DNA of 64,000 nt, from assembly GCA_002471275.1 (NCBI GenBank), contig DKPQ01000014.1, positions 330,297-394,296 of the forward strand, given 5' to 3'. The DNA comes from Flammeovirgaceae bacterium UBA7330 (GTDB lineage Bacteria; Bacteroidota; Bacteroidia; Cytophagales; Cyclobacteriaceae). Shown here one piece after another: positions 34,373 through 43,414 of the stretch. The position numbers were made by a program, and so were the translations under genes. Every line of letters starts with the position of its first letter. Position 1 is the stretch's first letter. Under the pieces are notes generated by a model. It made no database searches. It saw only the letters and a program-made list of their open reading frames with translations, and was not told the origin of the DNA.

Positions 34373-34765
34373 TGTTTTTTATTGATTGAGCCGCAAAGAT
34401 AGTTGGATTGCGGAGGGAAAAGCTACATTAAACTAATTATTAGAGCTACAATCTGGAGGAGATTATCAGACGACTGAAGTGGTAATGATTAATGGGAATC
34501 GCTTATGTCGGTGACAACACTGTGACAACAACGACATGAAGCTTAAAATGCGGTCCTAAAACAAACACATTAACGTCATCCTGAACCTCGCGAAGCCTTG
34601 CCTGCCGGCAGGTGGGGATCTTAGAATTCGGAAGCACAAATGAGCAATCATCTAAATAGGATTCTATATCCCGTGGTCTGTGGCTTGTGTCAGTGAGAAG
34701 CTTAAGTTGACGGCTATGGTGACAACACCGACATGAAGCTTTAATGTTCAGCAGAGGATCACCAT
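34373..34765. repeat. Gene-free stretch with direct repeats and a REP-like palindrome
   Basis: Two copies of about 23 bases, differing at one or two positions (core GACATGAAGCTT, preceded by GTGACAACA), lie at 34522-34544 and 34719-34743. Between them is the perfect palindrome CCTGCCGGCAGG (34601-34612) inside a GTCATCCTGAAC...GGGGATCTTAGAAT context, of a kind I recall as a dispersed intergenic repeat in Bacteroidota. No gene is seen. The ppa promoter occupies the left end. Confidence 0.6.
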
Positions 34766-37141
34766 CTATAACTCCACCGGATACTCCCCACCTACTTCAG
34801 TCTCCATCTTCACCTCTTTACCCTGATACCTGACTAACAAAGGATTTCCCATCAGCGATCTGACCTTACACTCAGTGAGTTTTCCATCCGCCCAGCGAAT
34901 CGAAAATTCAAAACCTCCTTTGCCTTTGATTCCGGAGATACTCCCATTAGGAAGTGCGCTCGGCAAGGCGGGTAAGATATCCTGATAATAATTCCCCTCT
35001 TCATCTCTCAGATGAGATTGCAACAGCATCTCTGTAATGCCGGATGTTGCCCCGAAATTGCCGTCTATCTGGAAGGGTGGATGCGAATCAAACAGATTGT
35101 TATATAATCCACCCCGGTCACGCACCTTTTCTCCATCCATGAATTTGGATGGCACCATCAGGTTGCGAAGCATTAAAAAAGCATGGTCACCATCCAGCAA
35201 GCGTGCCCAGAAGTTGATCTTCCAGCCCCTGGACCAGCCGGTTCCCCCATCTCCACGGTGCGACAATGTCACCCGACAGGCCTCGGCCAGCTCAGGGGTG
35301 GTCAATGGATGGATCTCATTGCCGGGATGCAATCCCCACAGGTGAGAGACATGTCTGTGTTTGTTTTCCGGATCATCTACATCCTCCAGCCATTCCTGTA
35401 ACTGACCATGTTGACCAATCTGATTCGGAGCAATTTTTGACCTTTTTTCATTCAGCACCTTCACAAAGTCTTCATCAACACCCAGGATTTCTGCTGCCTC
35501 GATGGTGTTGGCAAACAGATTTCTGATGATCTGGTGATCCATCGTCGGGCCCATCACCAGGCCACCTATCTCCGGACTGTTGCTGGGTCCGCTGATGAGC
35601 CATTCAGGATGTTTAGGATCGGGAACCAGGTAATCCACAAAAAACTCACTGGCTGACTTCAGAATGGGATAAGTAAAATCTTTTAGAAAATCCTTATCGC
35701 CATTGTATTCATAGTGCCACCACAAGTTTTGGCTCAACCAGGCACCACCTGTCACCCATATCCCGTGGTTGGCATTGTTGATAGGGGCAGCACCCCTCCA
35801 GAGATCTGTATTATGGTGGGTCACCCATCCTCCTTGATTGTAATGCTCCCGAGCTACATTTTGTCCGGTTACAGAGATGTCTTTCACCATTTGAAACAGG
35901 GGTTCTGTCAGCTCAGAAAGGTTTGTCATCTCGGCTGGCCAGTAGTTCATCTCGGTGTTGATATTGATGGTGTACTTGCTATCCCACGGTGGGGATAACC
36001 TATCGTTCCAAATCCCCTGAAGTGTGGCCGGTTGCGTTCTTGGTCTGGAGGAGGCGATAAGTAAGTATCTGCCATACTGATAGAGCAAAGCTACCAAACT
36101 GGGATCCTCATCATCTTTAAATGATGCCAGTCTTTGATCTGTGGGTCTTGCTGAGATGGTTGAGTCACCAAGATCGATCTTCACCCGGTTAAATAGCATC
36201 TGATGATCAGCAATGTGGTCTGTTTTAATTTCATCATAGGTCTTTCCCTCAAGATCGGACAGATACTCATCGCATCTGGCTGCGGGATCACCGGAGATAT
36301 CTTTGTAACTCACAAAATTGGTAGCTCCTACCAGTTGCAAAGTGACTGTAGAAGCACCTGAAACAGTTATTTTATCCTGGTCGGTATTCACCTGACCATC
36401 TTCGCTGATCACATTCAGGCGTGCGACGAATTTAATCTTGCTCTCAGGATAAACTTCGTTTCCTCGTGCCTGCGCGTAGTTGTCTACCTGGCCCGATAAT
36501 ATGACCTGATTATCCTGAACCCGAGTCTCGTATCGTTGATGGGGTGACTGCAGACCAGCTGTAAAATTCAGCTTTCCTTGTTCAGATGATTTTAATCTGA
36601 TTAAAATCGCCTGATCAGGATGTGATACAAAAACTTCTCTTGTGTATTTCACGCCTTGTACGTGATAACTAACAGAACTCATGGCCTCATCCAGATCTAA
36701 CCGGCGTTTGTAGTCACCTACTGAATCATGCCCCGGAAAACTGATCAGGATATCTCCAAAAGGTTGGTAGCTCAACTGTCCCAATGGCTTAGACATAAAC
36801 TTCTCATTGGCCAGTTTGTGTGCTTCATCCTGCTTCCCATCCCATAGCAGTTTTCGCAGCTCATCTAATACCTCATGAGCATCCGGATGTGTATAGTCAT
36901 GGGGCTGTCCGGTCCACAAAGTGGATTCATTAAACTGGATGATCTCTTCACTTGTGCGACCATAAACCATCGCTCCCAGCCTGCCATTGCCAACAGGAAG
37001 TGCTTCCTCCCACTCACTGGCGGGTTCATCATACCACAGGGTCAGAGATGGATCGATGGGTTTTTCCTGCTTTTGACTGCACGAGAGTGCTGTAAGAATC
37101 AACAGAATAAGGGACACGGGCTTAATTATCTTCAGGTGCAT
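34766..37141 (-). CDS. Glycoside hydrolase family 95 (alpha-L-fucosidase/galactosidase) lipoprotein
   Basis: The 791-residue protein has lipobox TALSC. The N-terminal beta-sandwich contains LWYDEPASEWEEALPVGNGR, typical of GH95, and an (alpha/alpha)6 barrel follows. The catalytic region reads GPSNSPEIGG (about residue 518, general acid Glu), and FQIDGNFGATSGITEMLLQS near 690 holds the conserved Asp/Asn pair. GH95 enzymes are inverting alpha-1,2-L-fucosidases or alpha-L-galactosidases. It lies six bases downstream of the dehydrogenase gene. No SusC/SusD genes are nearby. Confidence 0.93.
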   Translation of the reverse strand: MHLKIIKPVSLILLILTALSCSQKQEKPIDPSLTLWYDEPASEWEEALPVGNGRLGAMVYGRTSEEIIQFNESTLWTGQPHDYTHPDAHEVLDELRKLLWDGKQDEAHKLANEKFMSKPLGQLSYQPFGDILISFPGHDSVGDYKRRLDLDEAMSSVSYHVQGVKYTREVFVSHPDQAILIRLKSSEQGKLNFTAGLQSPHQRYETRVQDNQVILSGQVDNYAQARGNEVYPESKIKFVARLNVISEDGQVNTDQDKITVSGASTVTLQLVGATNFVSYKDISGDPAARCDEYLSDLEGKTYDEIKTDHIADHQMLFNRVKIDLGDSTISARPTDQRLASFKDDEDPSLVALLYQYGRYLLIASSRPRTQPATLQGIWNDRLSPPWDSKYTININTEMNYWPAEMTNLSELTEPLFQMVKDISVTGQNVAREHYNQGGWVTHHNTDLWRGAAPINNANHGIWVTGGAWLSQNLWWHYEYNGDKDFLKDFTYPILKSASEFFVDYLVPDPKHPEWLISGPSNSPEIGGLVMGPTMDHQIIRNLFANTIEAAEILGVDEDFVKVLNEKRSKIAPNQIGQHGQLQEWLEDVDDPENKHRHVSHLWGLHPGNEIHPLTTPELAEACRVTLSHRGDGGTGWSRGWKINFWARLLDGDHAFLMLRNLMVPSKFMDGEKVRDRGGLYNNLFDSHPPFQIDGNFGATSGITEMLLQSHLRDEEGNYYQDILPALPSALPNGSISGIKGKGGFEFSIRWADGKLTECKVRSLMGNPLLVRYQGKEVKMETEVGGEYPVEL

Positions 37142-37146
37142 GGTTG

Positions 37147-38151
37147 TTAAGGTTCTAGTTTAACTGGTCTATTTTCCTTCATGGATTGGTTGGCTGCCAA
37201 TGCAATTTTTGTAGCCTTCAACCCATCTTCACCGGTCACGGGCTGCGGTTCCCCACTGACAATGGCCTGGATAAAGGCTTTCAGTTCATTGAGATATGAG
37301 TCTACATACCGATCCATGAAAAAATCCATCGGTCTTGCCTTGTGTATGCCACTTTCATTCAATAATACGTGGTTATCTTTCTTGGTATGGTCTGCCATGG
37401 CCATGCCTTTGGAACCAAATACTTCAAGTCGCTGATCATACCCATAGGCGGCCTGCCGGCTATTCTCAATCACCGCTGTCACAGCATTATCAAATTTTAG
37501 AATGACCACAGCTGAGTCAATATCTCCAGCCTCACCAATCGCAGGATCAACCAGGTTTTTTCCCACCGCATAGACCTCGTTCACTTCTGAATTTGCAAGG
37601 TAGCGAGCCATGTCAAAATCATGAATCGTCATATCCAGGAACATGCCTCCGGAGCTTTTGATATAATCGATCGGTGGTGGTGCCGGATCCCTACTCGTGA
37701 TTTTGATCATTCTTAGGTCACCGATTCCACCATCAGTCACTATTGATTTTATCTTTGCAAAGTCAGGATCAAAACGCTGGTTGAACGCCACAAAAAGTGG
37801 CACCTGGTGTCTTGATGTCACAGAAATAATCTCCTCAATCTTAGGCAATGAAAGATCAAGAGGTTTTTCACAAAATATCGCTTTACCGGCCTGGGCGGCA
37901 CGATGGATATATTCAGCATGTGTATCACTTGGAGAGCAAATCAGGACTGCATCTACCTCATCATTCTTAAAAACAATATCCGGATCATCAGAAACAGCAC
38001 TCACATGATAATTTTTCGCAAATGATTGGCCTCTTTCTGATGGATTCATCACGGCTACAACCTCTGCATTTTCTATTCTGTTGGAAATACTTTTTAGGTG
38101 GACCTTTCCAATGCGGCCCATTCCGAGAATACCAATTTTTACTTTTTTCAA
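37147..38151 (-). CDS. Gfo/Idh/MocA family dehydrogenase (inositol dehydrogenase-like)
   Basis: The 334-residue protein has an N-terminal Rossmann fold (GILGMGRIGKVHLKSI) and CEKPLDLSL with the catalytic Lys. The C-terminal domain has GGMFLDMTIHDFDMARYL, whose D-x3-H matches inositol 2-dehydrogenase relatives. It is NAD(P)-dependent and oxidises an inositol or sugar. No signal peptide. Placed ahead of the GH95 enzyme in one operon, it may use the released sugar or its derivative. Confidence 0.88.
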   Translation of the reverse strand: MKKVKIGILGMGRIGKVHLKSISNRIENAEVVAVMNPSERGQSFAKNYHVSAVSDDPDIVFKNDEVDAVLICSPSDTHAEYIHRAAQAGKAIFCEKPLDLSLPKIEEIISVTSRHQVPLFVAFNQRFDPDFAKIKSIVTDGGIGDLRMIKITSRDPAPPPIDYIKSSGGMFLDMTIHDFDMARYLANSEVNEVYAVGKNLVDPAIGEAGDIDSAVVILKFDNAVTAVIENSRQAAYGYDQRLEVFGSKGMAMADHTKKDNHVLLNESGIHKARPMDFFMDRYVDSYLNELKAFIQAIVSGEPQPVTGEDGLKATKIALAANQSMKENRPVKLEP

Positions 38152-38368
38152 GATTTGGGTTTTAGGTTTATAAGATCAAAGGTTTTCCGTAGCCTGGCTA
38201 CATTTTTTGCAATATCTTTATATTTAGAAATAAATTAGGATTGCCTAAGGTAAAAGCATTTCAAAATGTAAGAAAAATTGATTTTTTGCTTTTGAAGGAT
38301 CGTGATACCCCTCTGCAGCTGGCAGCACGTCCTCATAAGGTTCAATCAAAAGGACATTAATCAAAAAT

Positions 38369-41300
38369 ATGCAAGAAAGGATAAAAGGGAGTGAAGTTGC
38401 TTTGTGGGTATCCATACCCTTGTTTTTACTCATTTGCCTGATCACGATTCAATGTGATCAGAAAGGAAGCGGCTTAAACCTTCCGAAGAAAGTTGACTTC
38501 AACTACGATGTAAAGCCTATCCTGGTTCAAAATTGCTACCTCTGCCATGGACCGGATCCCAGCAGCAGAAAAGGTGAGCTACGACTTGATACCTATGAAG
38601 GAGCAACAGCACTCAGGGAAAACGGAAAAGCCATTGAACCGGGGAGCCCCGGAAGAAGTGAACTAATCAAACGGATCACCCATGAAGATCCCAGCATGAT
38701 GATGCCTCCTCCGGAATCGAACCTGGTACTCAGTGAATATGATATAGCTGTCCTCACAAAATGGATCGATCAGGGAGCCGAATGGAAACCTCACTGGTCA
38801 TTTATCCAACCTGAGGCTACTAAACCCAAAGCCTTTGATAAGACAGTATCAGCCAATGAAATTGATGATTACATTATAGAAAAGCTCGAAAATAAAGGAC
38901 TGGAATTGGCTCCGCGAGCTGAAAAGAACACTTTGATCCGCAGGGTTTCTTATTTATTGACCGGGCTTCCCCCAACGCCGGAAATGGTCAGCAAATTTGA
39001 GTCAGATGAAAGTCCTGATGCCTACGAAAAAATGGTGGACTACTATCTTAATAGTCCTGGCTTTGGTGAACGCTGGGCGAGGCACTGGATGGACCTGGTA
39101 AGATATGCGGAGACCAAAGGCCATGAATTCGATTACGAAGTGGCCGGAACCTGGAAATACCGGGATTACCTGATTAGGGCATTTAATGAAGATGTGCCCT
39201 ACGATCAACTTGTCAGGGAACACATTGCCGGGGACCTCCTCGATACGATAAGATGGAATAAAGAAAACGGAATCAATGAATCTCAAATCGGTACTGCTTT
39301 TTATGCCATGGGTGAGGGCACCCATAGCCCGGTGGACATTCGTAAAGATGAGGCAGACCGTATCGATAACATGATCGACGTGACCACCAAGACCTTTCAG
39401 GCCCTGACGGTCTCCTGTGCCAGGTGTCATGACCACAAATTTGACCCGATACCTACAGCGGATTACTATGCCCTATATGGTGTAATGGAAAGCAGCCGGT
39501 TCACCCCAAAATCCTCACAGGTCACCTATGAAAAGCTTCAAAACATTGAAAAGCTCAATCAGATTAAAAAAGATATTAAGGCCTTAGTTGCCAAAACGTG
39601 GAAAGAAGAGCTTACGCCAGATATGCTTGCTTTAGGAAAAACATCCAGCGAGACAAGCAACATAAACATCATTGGAGATTTTAGAGGCCATGACCTTGAC
39701 GGATGGAAAAGTGACGGTTTTGCATTTGGGAAAGCTTCTACCCTGGGAGAAGTTCTCTTTGATGCAAAAGGTGAAACCGTGCTGGGGCTGGATGAAGGTA
39801 AAGCCTCTAGCAAGTATTTTTCTACTGGCATCTTTGGTGTTTTACGCTCACCCAATTTCACGATTACCAACGATTTTATCGGAATAAGGGCCCGGGGGAT
39901 GAAGGCCTCCATGAGGATCATCATAGACAATTTCCAATTGATCAGAAACCCCATCTATGGTGGACTTGAGAAAAAGGTAAACTCAGAAAAATGGGAGGAT
40001 GTAGTTTTTGATCTTTCCGCCTGGAAGGGTCACAAAGCCTACATCGAAATCTATCCGGGAGCAAACCATGGCGGAATGGTTGATTACCGCTTACCAGAAA
40101 ATGCTTATGTCGAGATAGAGTATGTCATCGCTTATAATGATCAATGGCCAGAGCACGTTCCGATTCAGAAAGAAAGCCCATCCAACAACAAAGAGTTGAT
40201 TGACAGGTGGATAGCCCAGGAAATCACATCCGGAGAAGTCAGGAAAATCAATAGTTTGCTCAAAGGAAATAAGCTCACAACCAACCTCCCTGAAGCAAAA
40301 GCAAAATTGGAAAGCTATCAGGAGATAGTCAATCAGGTTGGTGATTCTACATTTTTCACCGGAATTGATGAGGGATTCGGGGTGGACAGTCATGTATTTG
40401 TCAGGGGAAATCACAATACGCTCTCTGAAGAAAAAGTACCCCGGGGATTTTTAAGTGCGGTGTCCTCTGGCGGTGACCATATCCAAAAAGGCAGCGGGCG
40501 TATAGAAGTGGTAGATGCCATACTTGATCCTGAGAACCCTCTTACCTCCCGCGTGATGGTCAACAGAATTTGGCACCACCTGTTTGGCAGGGGGATTGTG
40601 GAAACGGTAGACAATTTCGGACTTCAGGGCAAGCTCCCTACTCACCCGGAGTTGCTGGATTTTCTGGCCATCAAGTTTCAGGAGGACGGATGGTCTGTGA
40701 AGAAAATGATCAGATTTATTGTGATGTCGAACACCTTTCAGCGATCTGTGATTGGAAATGAAGATGCCAAAACAAAAGACCCGGACAACCTTTATCTCGC
40801 ACATTTTCCACTCAGGCGGCTCGAGGCTGAAGCCATACGAGATGGACTCCTTTTTGCCGGAGGCAACCTGGACAGGACCATGTACGGACCTCCTGAATTG
40901 GTTCATCTCACAAAATTTATGACGGGCCGCGGACGACCGAAAGAATCAGGCACGATAGATGGAAACGGACGCCGAACCATCTATCTGGAGGTAAGACGTA
41001 ATTTCCTTCAGCCGATGATGCTCACCTTTGACAGGCCTATTCCTTTTACCACCTTCGGTAAACGAAATGCCACCAATGTGCCTGCCCAGTCTTTGATCCT
41101 GATGAACGACCCCTTTGTTAAACACCAGGCTGAATTACTGGCAAAACGGGTATTGGAAGAGGCCAATGAGACCATTGAAGATCGGATCACATTTATCTAT
41201 CAGCATACCCTGTCCAGGGCTCCAACATCAGAGGAACTGGAAAGTACGCAAGCGATTGTTGAGCAGTTGGCACTCACTCATGAGGTTGATCGTGATAAAG

Positions 41301-41377
41301 CCATCAATGACCTGGTGGTGTGGAAGGACTTCTGTCATTCCATATTTAATCTTAAAGAATTCATATATTTGATATAA
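38369..41377 (+). CDS. PSCyt1-DUF1549-DUF1553 multidomain haem protein
   Basis: The 1002-residue protein starts with a membrane anchor or lipoprotein-type signal (ending TIQC, C29). Domains in order: a PSCyt1 cytochrome c-like domain with CYLCH at 56-60; DUF1549 (ERWARHWMDLVRYAETKG and, near 350, SCARCHDHKFDPI, a second CxxCH); a beta-sandwich insert of about 150 residues starting DFRGHDLDGWKSDG; and DUF1553 (from about 720, LTSRVMVNRIWHHLFGRGIV). This set is abundant in Planctomycetes; its reaction is unknown. Its stop overlaps the DUF1501 start (TAATG). Confidence 0.92.
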   Translation: MQERIKGSEVALWVSIPLFLLICLITIQCDQKGSGLNLPKKVDFNYDVKPILVQNCYLCHGPDPSSRKGELRLDTYEGATALRENGKAIEPGSPGRSELIKRITHEDPSMMMPPPESNLVLSEYDIAVLTKWIDQGAEWKPHWSFIQPEATKPKAFDKTVSANEIDDYIIEKLENKGLELAPRAEKNTLIRRVSYLLTGLPPTPEMVSKFESDESPDAYEKMVDYYLNSPGFGERWARHWMDLVRYAETKGHEFDYEVAGTWKYRDYLIRAFNEDVPYDQLVREHIAGDLLDTIRWNKENGINESQIGTAFYAMGEGTHSPVDIRKDEADRIDNMIDVTTKTFQALTVSCARCHDHKFDPIPTADYYALYGVMESSRFTPKSSQVTYEKLQNIEKLNQIKKDIKALVAKTWKEELTPDMLALGKTSSETSNINIIGDFRGHDLDGWKSDGFAFGKASTLGEVLFDAKGETVLGLDEGKASSKYFSTGIFGVLRSPNFTITNDFIGIRARGMKASMRIIIDNFQLIRNPIYGGLEKKVNSEKWEDVVFDLSAWKGHKAYIEIYPGANHGGMVDYRLPENAYVEIEYVIAYNDQWPEHVPIQKESPSNNKELIDRWIAQEITSGEVRKINSLLKGNKLTTNLPEAKAKLESYQEIVNQVGDSTFFTGIDEGFGVDSHVFVRGNHNTLSEEKVPRGFLSAVSSGGDHIQKGSGRIEVVDAILDPENPLTSRVMVNRIWHHLFGRGIVETVDNFGLQGKLPTHPELLDFLAIKFQEDGWSVKKMIRFIVMSNTFQRSVIGNEDAKTKDPDNLYLAHFPLRRLEAEAIRDGLLFAGGNLDRTMYGPPELVHLTKFMTGRGRPKESGTIDGNGRRTIYLEVRRNFLQPMMLTFDRPIPFTTFGKRNATNVPAQSLILMNDPFVKHQAELLAKRVLEEANETIEDRITFIYQHTLSRAPTSEELESTQAIVEQLALTHEVDRDKAINDLVVWKDFCHSIFNLKEFIYLI

Positions 41378-42822
41378 TGGGACGCAAACACATCATCCAT
41401 AGAGCCGTATCACGGCGGGAAATGCTGAGTATGTGCAGTGGCGGATTTGGAGCCCTGGCCTTTACCGGATTGTTTGGAGGTCTTCATGCAGCCTGCAGCA
41501 AAATTGAAGAGCCAGGGTCAGTCATCAGCCAAATGATGCAGGCCTCTCATCACGTCCCCAAAGCCAAACATGTCATTTTCCTTTATATGGATGGCGGAGT
41601 GTCGCAGGTGGATTCTTTTGATCCCAAACCACGACTGGCCAAAGAGAATGGTGAAGACCCCAATAAGAAATTTAAGGTTGACAAGACCCAGTTTGACAAT
41701 GTAGGAAAAATCCTCAAGAGCCCCTGGGGATTTAAGCAATATGGCGAATGTGGAATGTGGGTCAGTGACCTGTTCCCGCATATTGCAACCTGTGTAGATG
41801 ATTTAGCTCTCGTCCGATCCATGGTCTCAGACTTTCCTGAGCACACCAACGCCAACTATTTTCTACACACAGGCAGCGGATTACAGGGCAGACCGAGCAT
41901 GGGTGCATGGGTGACTTATGGTCTGGGTAGTGAAAACAACAACTTACCCGGCTACGTAGTGCTTGATGGAGGATTGGTCCCTCCGGGAGGGCTTGACAAC
42001 TTTAACAGTGGCTTCCTACCGGCTTCTTACCAGGCCTCCGTCCTGAAAGCCGGACCTTCACCACTGGCCAATATTTTACCGGAAGAAAGCAAGGAGGGTG
42101 TCCAAAACCAAAAGCTGGATTTCATGAAGCAAATGGATGCCAGCCTGATTGGCAAGCTTGGACATGCTGATGCGGTTGAATCAGCCATCTCCAACTATGA
42201 GCTGGCTTATAAAATGCAGTCCTCCGTGCCGGAGCTGACAGAGTTTTCAGCCGAATCAAAGGCCACGAAACAGCTCTACGGTATGGAGTCGGATGACCCT
42301 CACACCAGAAGTTATGGTGCTCAGTGCTTACTGGCCAGAAGGCTGGTGGAGCGAGGTGTCAGGTTTATTGAGCTAACCTGCCCGAGTGTAAAAGCTGACC
42401 GGTGGGACCAGCACAATAACCTGAAAGACGGTCATGAGCGCAATGCCCATGCCGTGGATCAACCCATTGCGGGATTGCTCAAAGATCTGAAAGTACGGGG
42501 CCTGCTTGAAGATACACTTGTGATCTTTACCGGAGAGTTTGGCCGGACTCCATTCGCCCAGGGCACAAATGGTCGCGACCACAACCCTTCCGCCTTTAGC
42601 ATGTGGATGGCCGGAGCAGGCATCAAAGGTGGCACTATCTATGGGAAAACCGATGACTACGGATACCGGGTCATTGAAAACAAAACCACCATTCATGACC
42701 TGCATGCTACAATGCTTCACCTGTTGGGAGTAGATCATGAACGCTTAAGATTCAGGTTTGGCGGCCGTGACATCCGCCTCACGGATGTGCATGGGCATGT
42801 GATCAAGGATATTCTGGTTTAG
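41377..42822 (+). CDS. DUF1501 protein with Tat signal
   Basis: The 481-residue protein has a twin-arginine signal (AVSRREMLSMCSGGFGALAF). Family motifs are HVIFLYMDGGVSQVDSFDPK, GSGLQGRPSMGAWVTYGLGS, FTGEFGRTPFAQGTNGRDH and AGIKGGTIYGKTDDYG. DUF1501 is a predicted member of the alkaline-phosphatase/sulfatase superfamily without proven activity. Unlike the other DUF1501 protein in the window it has no T9SS domain, so it likely stays periplasmic, possibly bound to the haem protein it overlaps by one base. Confidence 0.92.
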   Translation: MGRKHIIHRAVSRREMLSMCSGGFGALAFTGLFGGLHAACSKIEEPGSVISQMMQASHHVPKAKHVIFLYMDGGVSQVDSFDPKPRLAKENGEDPNKKFKVDKTQFDNVGKILKSPWGFKQYGECGMWVSDLFPHIATCVDDLALVRSMVSDFPEHTNANYFLHTGSGLQGRPSMGAWVTYGLGSENNNLPGYVVLDGGLVPPGGLDNFNSGFLPASYQASVLKAGPSPLANILPEESKEGVQNQKLDFMKQMDASLIGKLGHADAVESAISNYELAYKMQSSVPELTEFSAESKATKQLYGMESDDPHTRSYGAQCLLARRLVERGVRFIELTCPSVKADRWDQHNNLKDGHERNAHAVDQPIAGLLKDLKVRGLLEDTLVIFTGEFGRTPFAQGTNGRDHNPSAFSMWMAGAGIKGGTIYGKTDDYGYRVIENKTTIHDLHATMLHLLGVDHERLRFRFGGRDIRLTDVHGHVIKDILV

Positions 42823-42855
42823 GTTAAACCTCACTCATCTTAGATAAACTCAAAA

Positions 42856-42919
42856 CTTTGAGTCTTTGTGACTTGGTGGCAACACAAATGTTTAGCTAGG
42901 AAGGCACTAAGGCGCAAAG
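42856..42919. repeat. Imperfect 24-base inverted repeat
   Basis: The arms at 42856-42879 and 42896-42919 match at 17 of 24 positions (right arm core GGCACTAAGGCGCAAAG). The wording resembles a dispersed intergenic repeat often seen in Bacteroidota and Chlorobi. It lies between the DUF1501 stop and the convergent Gre-like gene and may act as a terminator. Confidence 0.55.
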
Positions 42920-42961
42920 GGTTACATTGTGTTAGAAAGATCAGAGCTTGTTAAAAATGAA

Positions 42962-43414
42962 CTACTCAATAGAGACTATCATATCCCTTCCTCCCCTAAA
43001 CTCAACGAACTCTCCCGCCTTCTTCCCTACCATGGCTTGACCAATAGGTGATGCAGCCGAAATCACAAAATACTGTTGGTCTTCAAATTCGATGGGCCCC
43101 AGGCCAATGGAAAGAAAGTATCTTCCCTTCTCTGTGGTAACCAGTGATCCGATAGCAGCCTGGTCTGTCTTTTTATCAATCTTGATGGTGTCCAACAATT
43201 GTCGCATCTTCTGCAATTGTCCTAGCTGGGTGGCTGCTTTTTCCTTCTCCAGGTGCATCATGGCCCGATTCGTTTCGTACTTGTCACCCATCGAGCTCTT
43301 GGAGTCCTCATTAGCAGCATCCTGATAATCTCTAATAGATTGCTCTAAAACAGCAATCTTATCATACACTTGTTGCTGGCAGTGATTAAATAGCTTTTCC
43401 TTGATGGTATTCAC
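42962..43414 (-). CDS. GreA/GreB-family elongation factor-like protein
   Basis: The 150-residue protein has an N-terminal coiled coil (about 5-75, including YETNRAMMHLEKEKAATQLG) and a C-terminal FKBP-like Gre domain ending SPIGQAMVGKKAGEFVEF. Gre proteins insert the coiled coil into the RNA polymerase channel. The tip has acidic residues (ANEDSKSS), so cleavage activity is possible but unproven. Its ATG overlaps the PL8 lyase stop by four bases, an unexpected partner. Confidence 0.8.
   Translation of the reverse strand: MNTIKEKLFNHCQQQVYDKIAVLEQSIRDYQDAANEDSKSSMGDKYETNRAMMHLEKEKAATQLGQLQKMRQLLDTIKIDKKTDQAAIGSLVTTEKGRYFLSIGLGPIEFEDQQYFVISAASPIGQAMVGKKAGEFVEFRGGRDMIVSIE

Noticed and set aside
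38189..38201. Palindrome GTAGCC-T-GGCTAC followed by T-run
   Set aside because: A one-base loop leaves only a short real stem, and it lies ahead of a start on both strands, so a terminator or operator claim was too weak.
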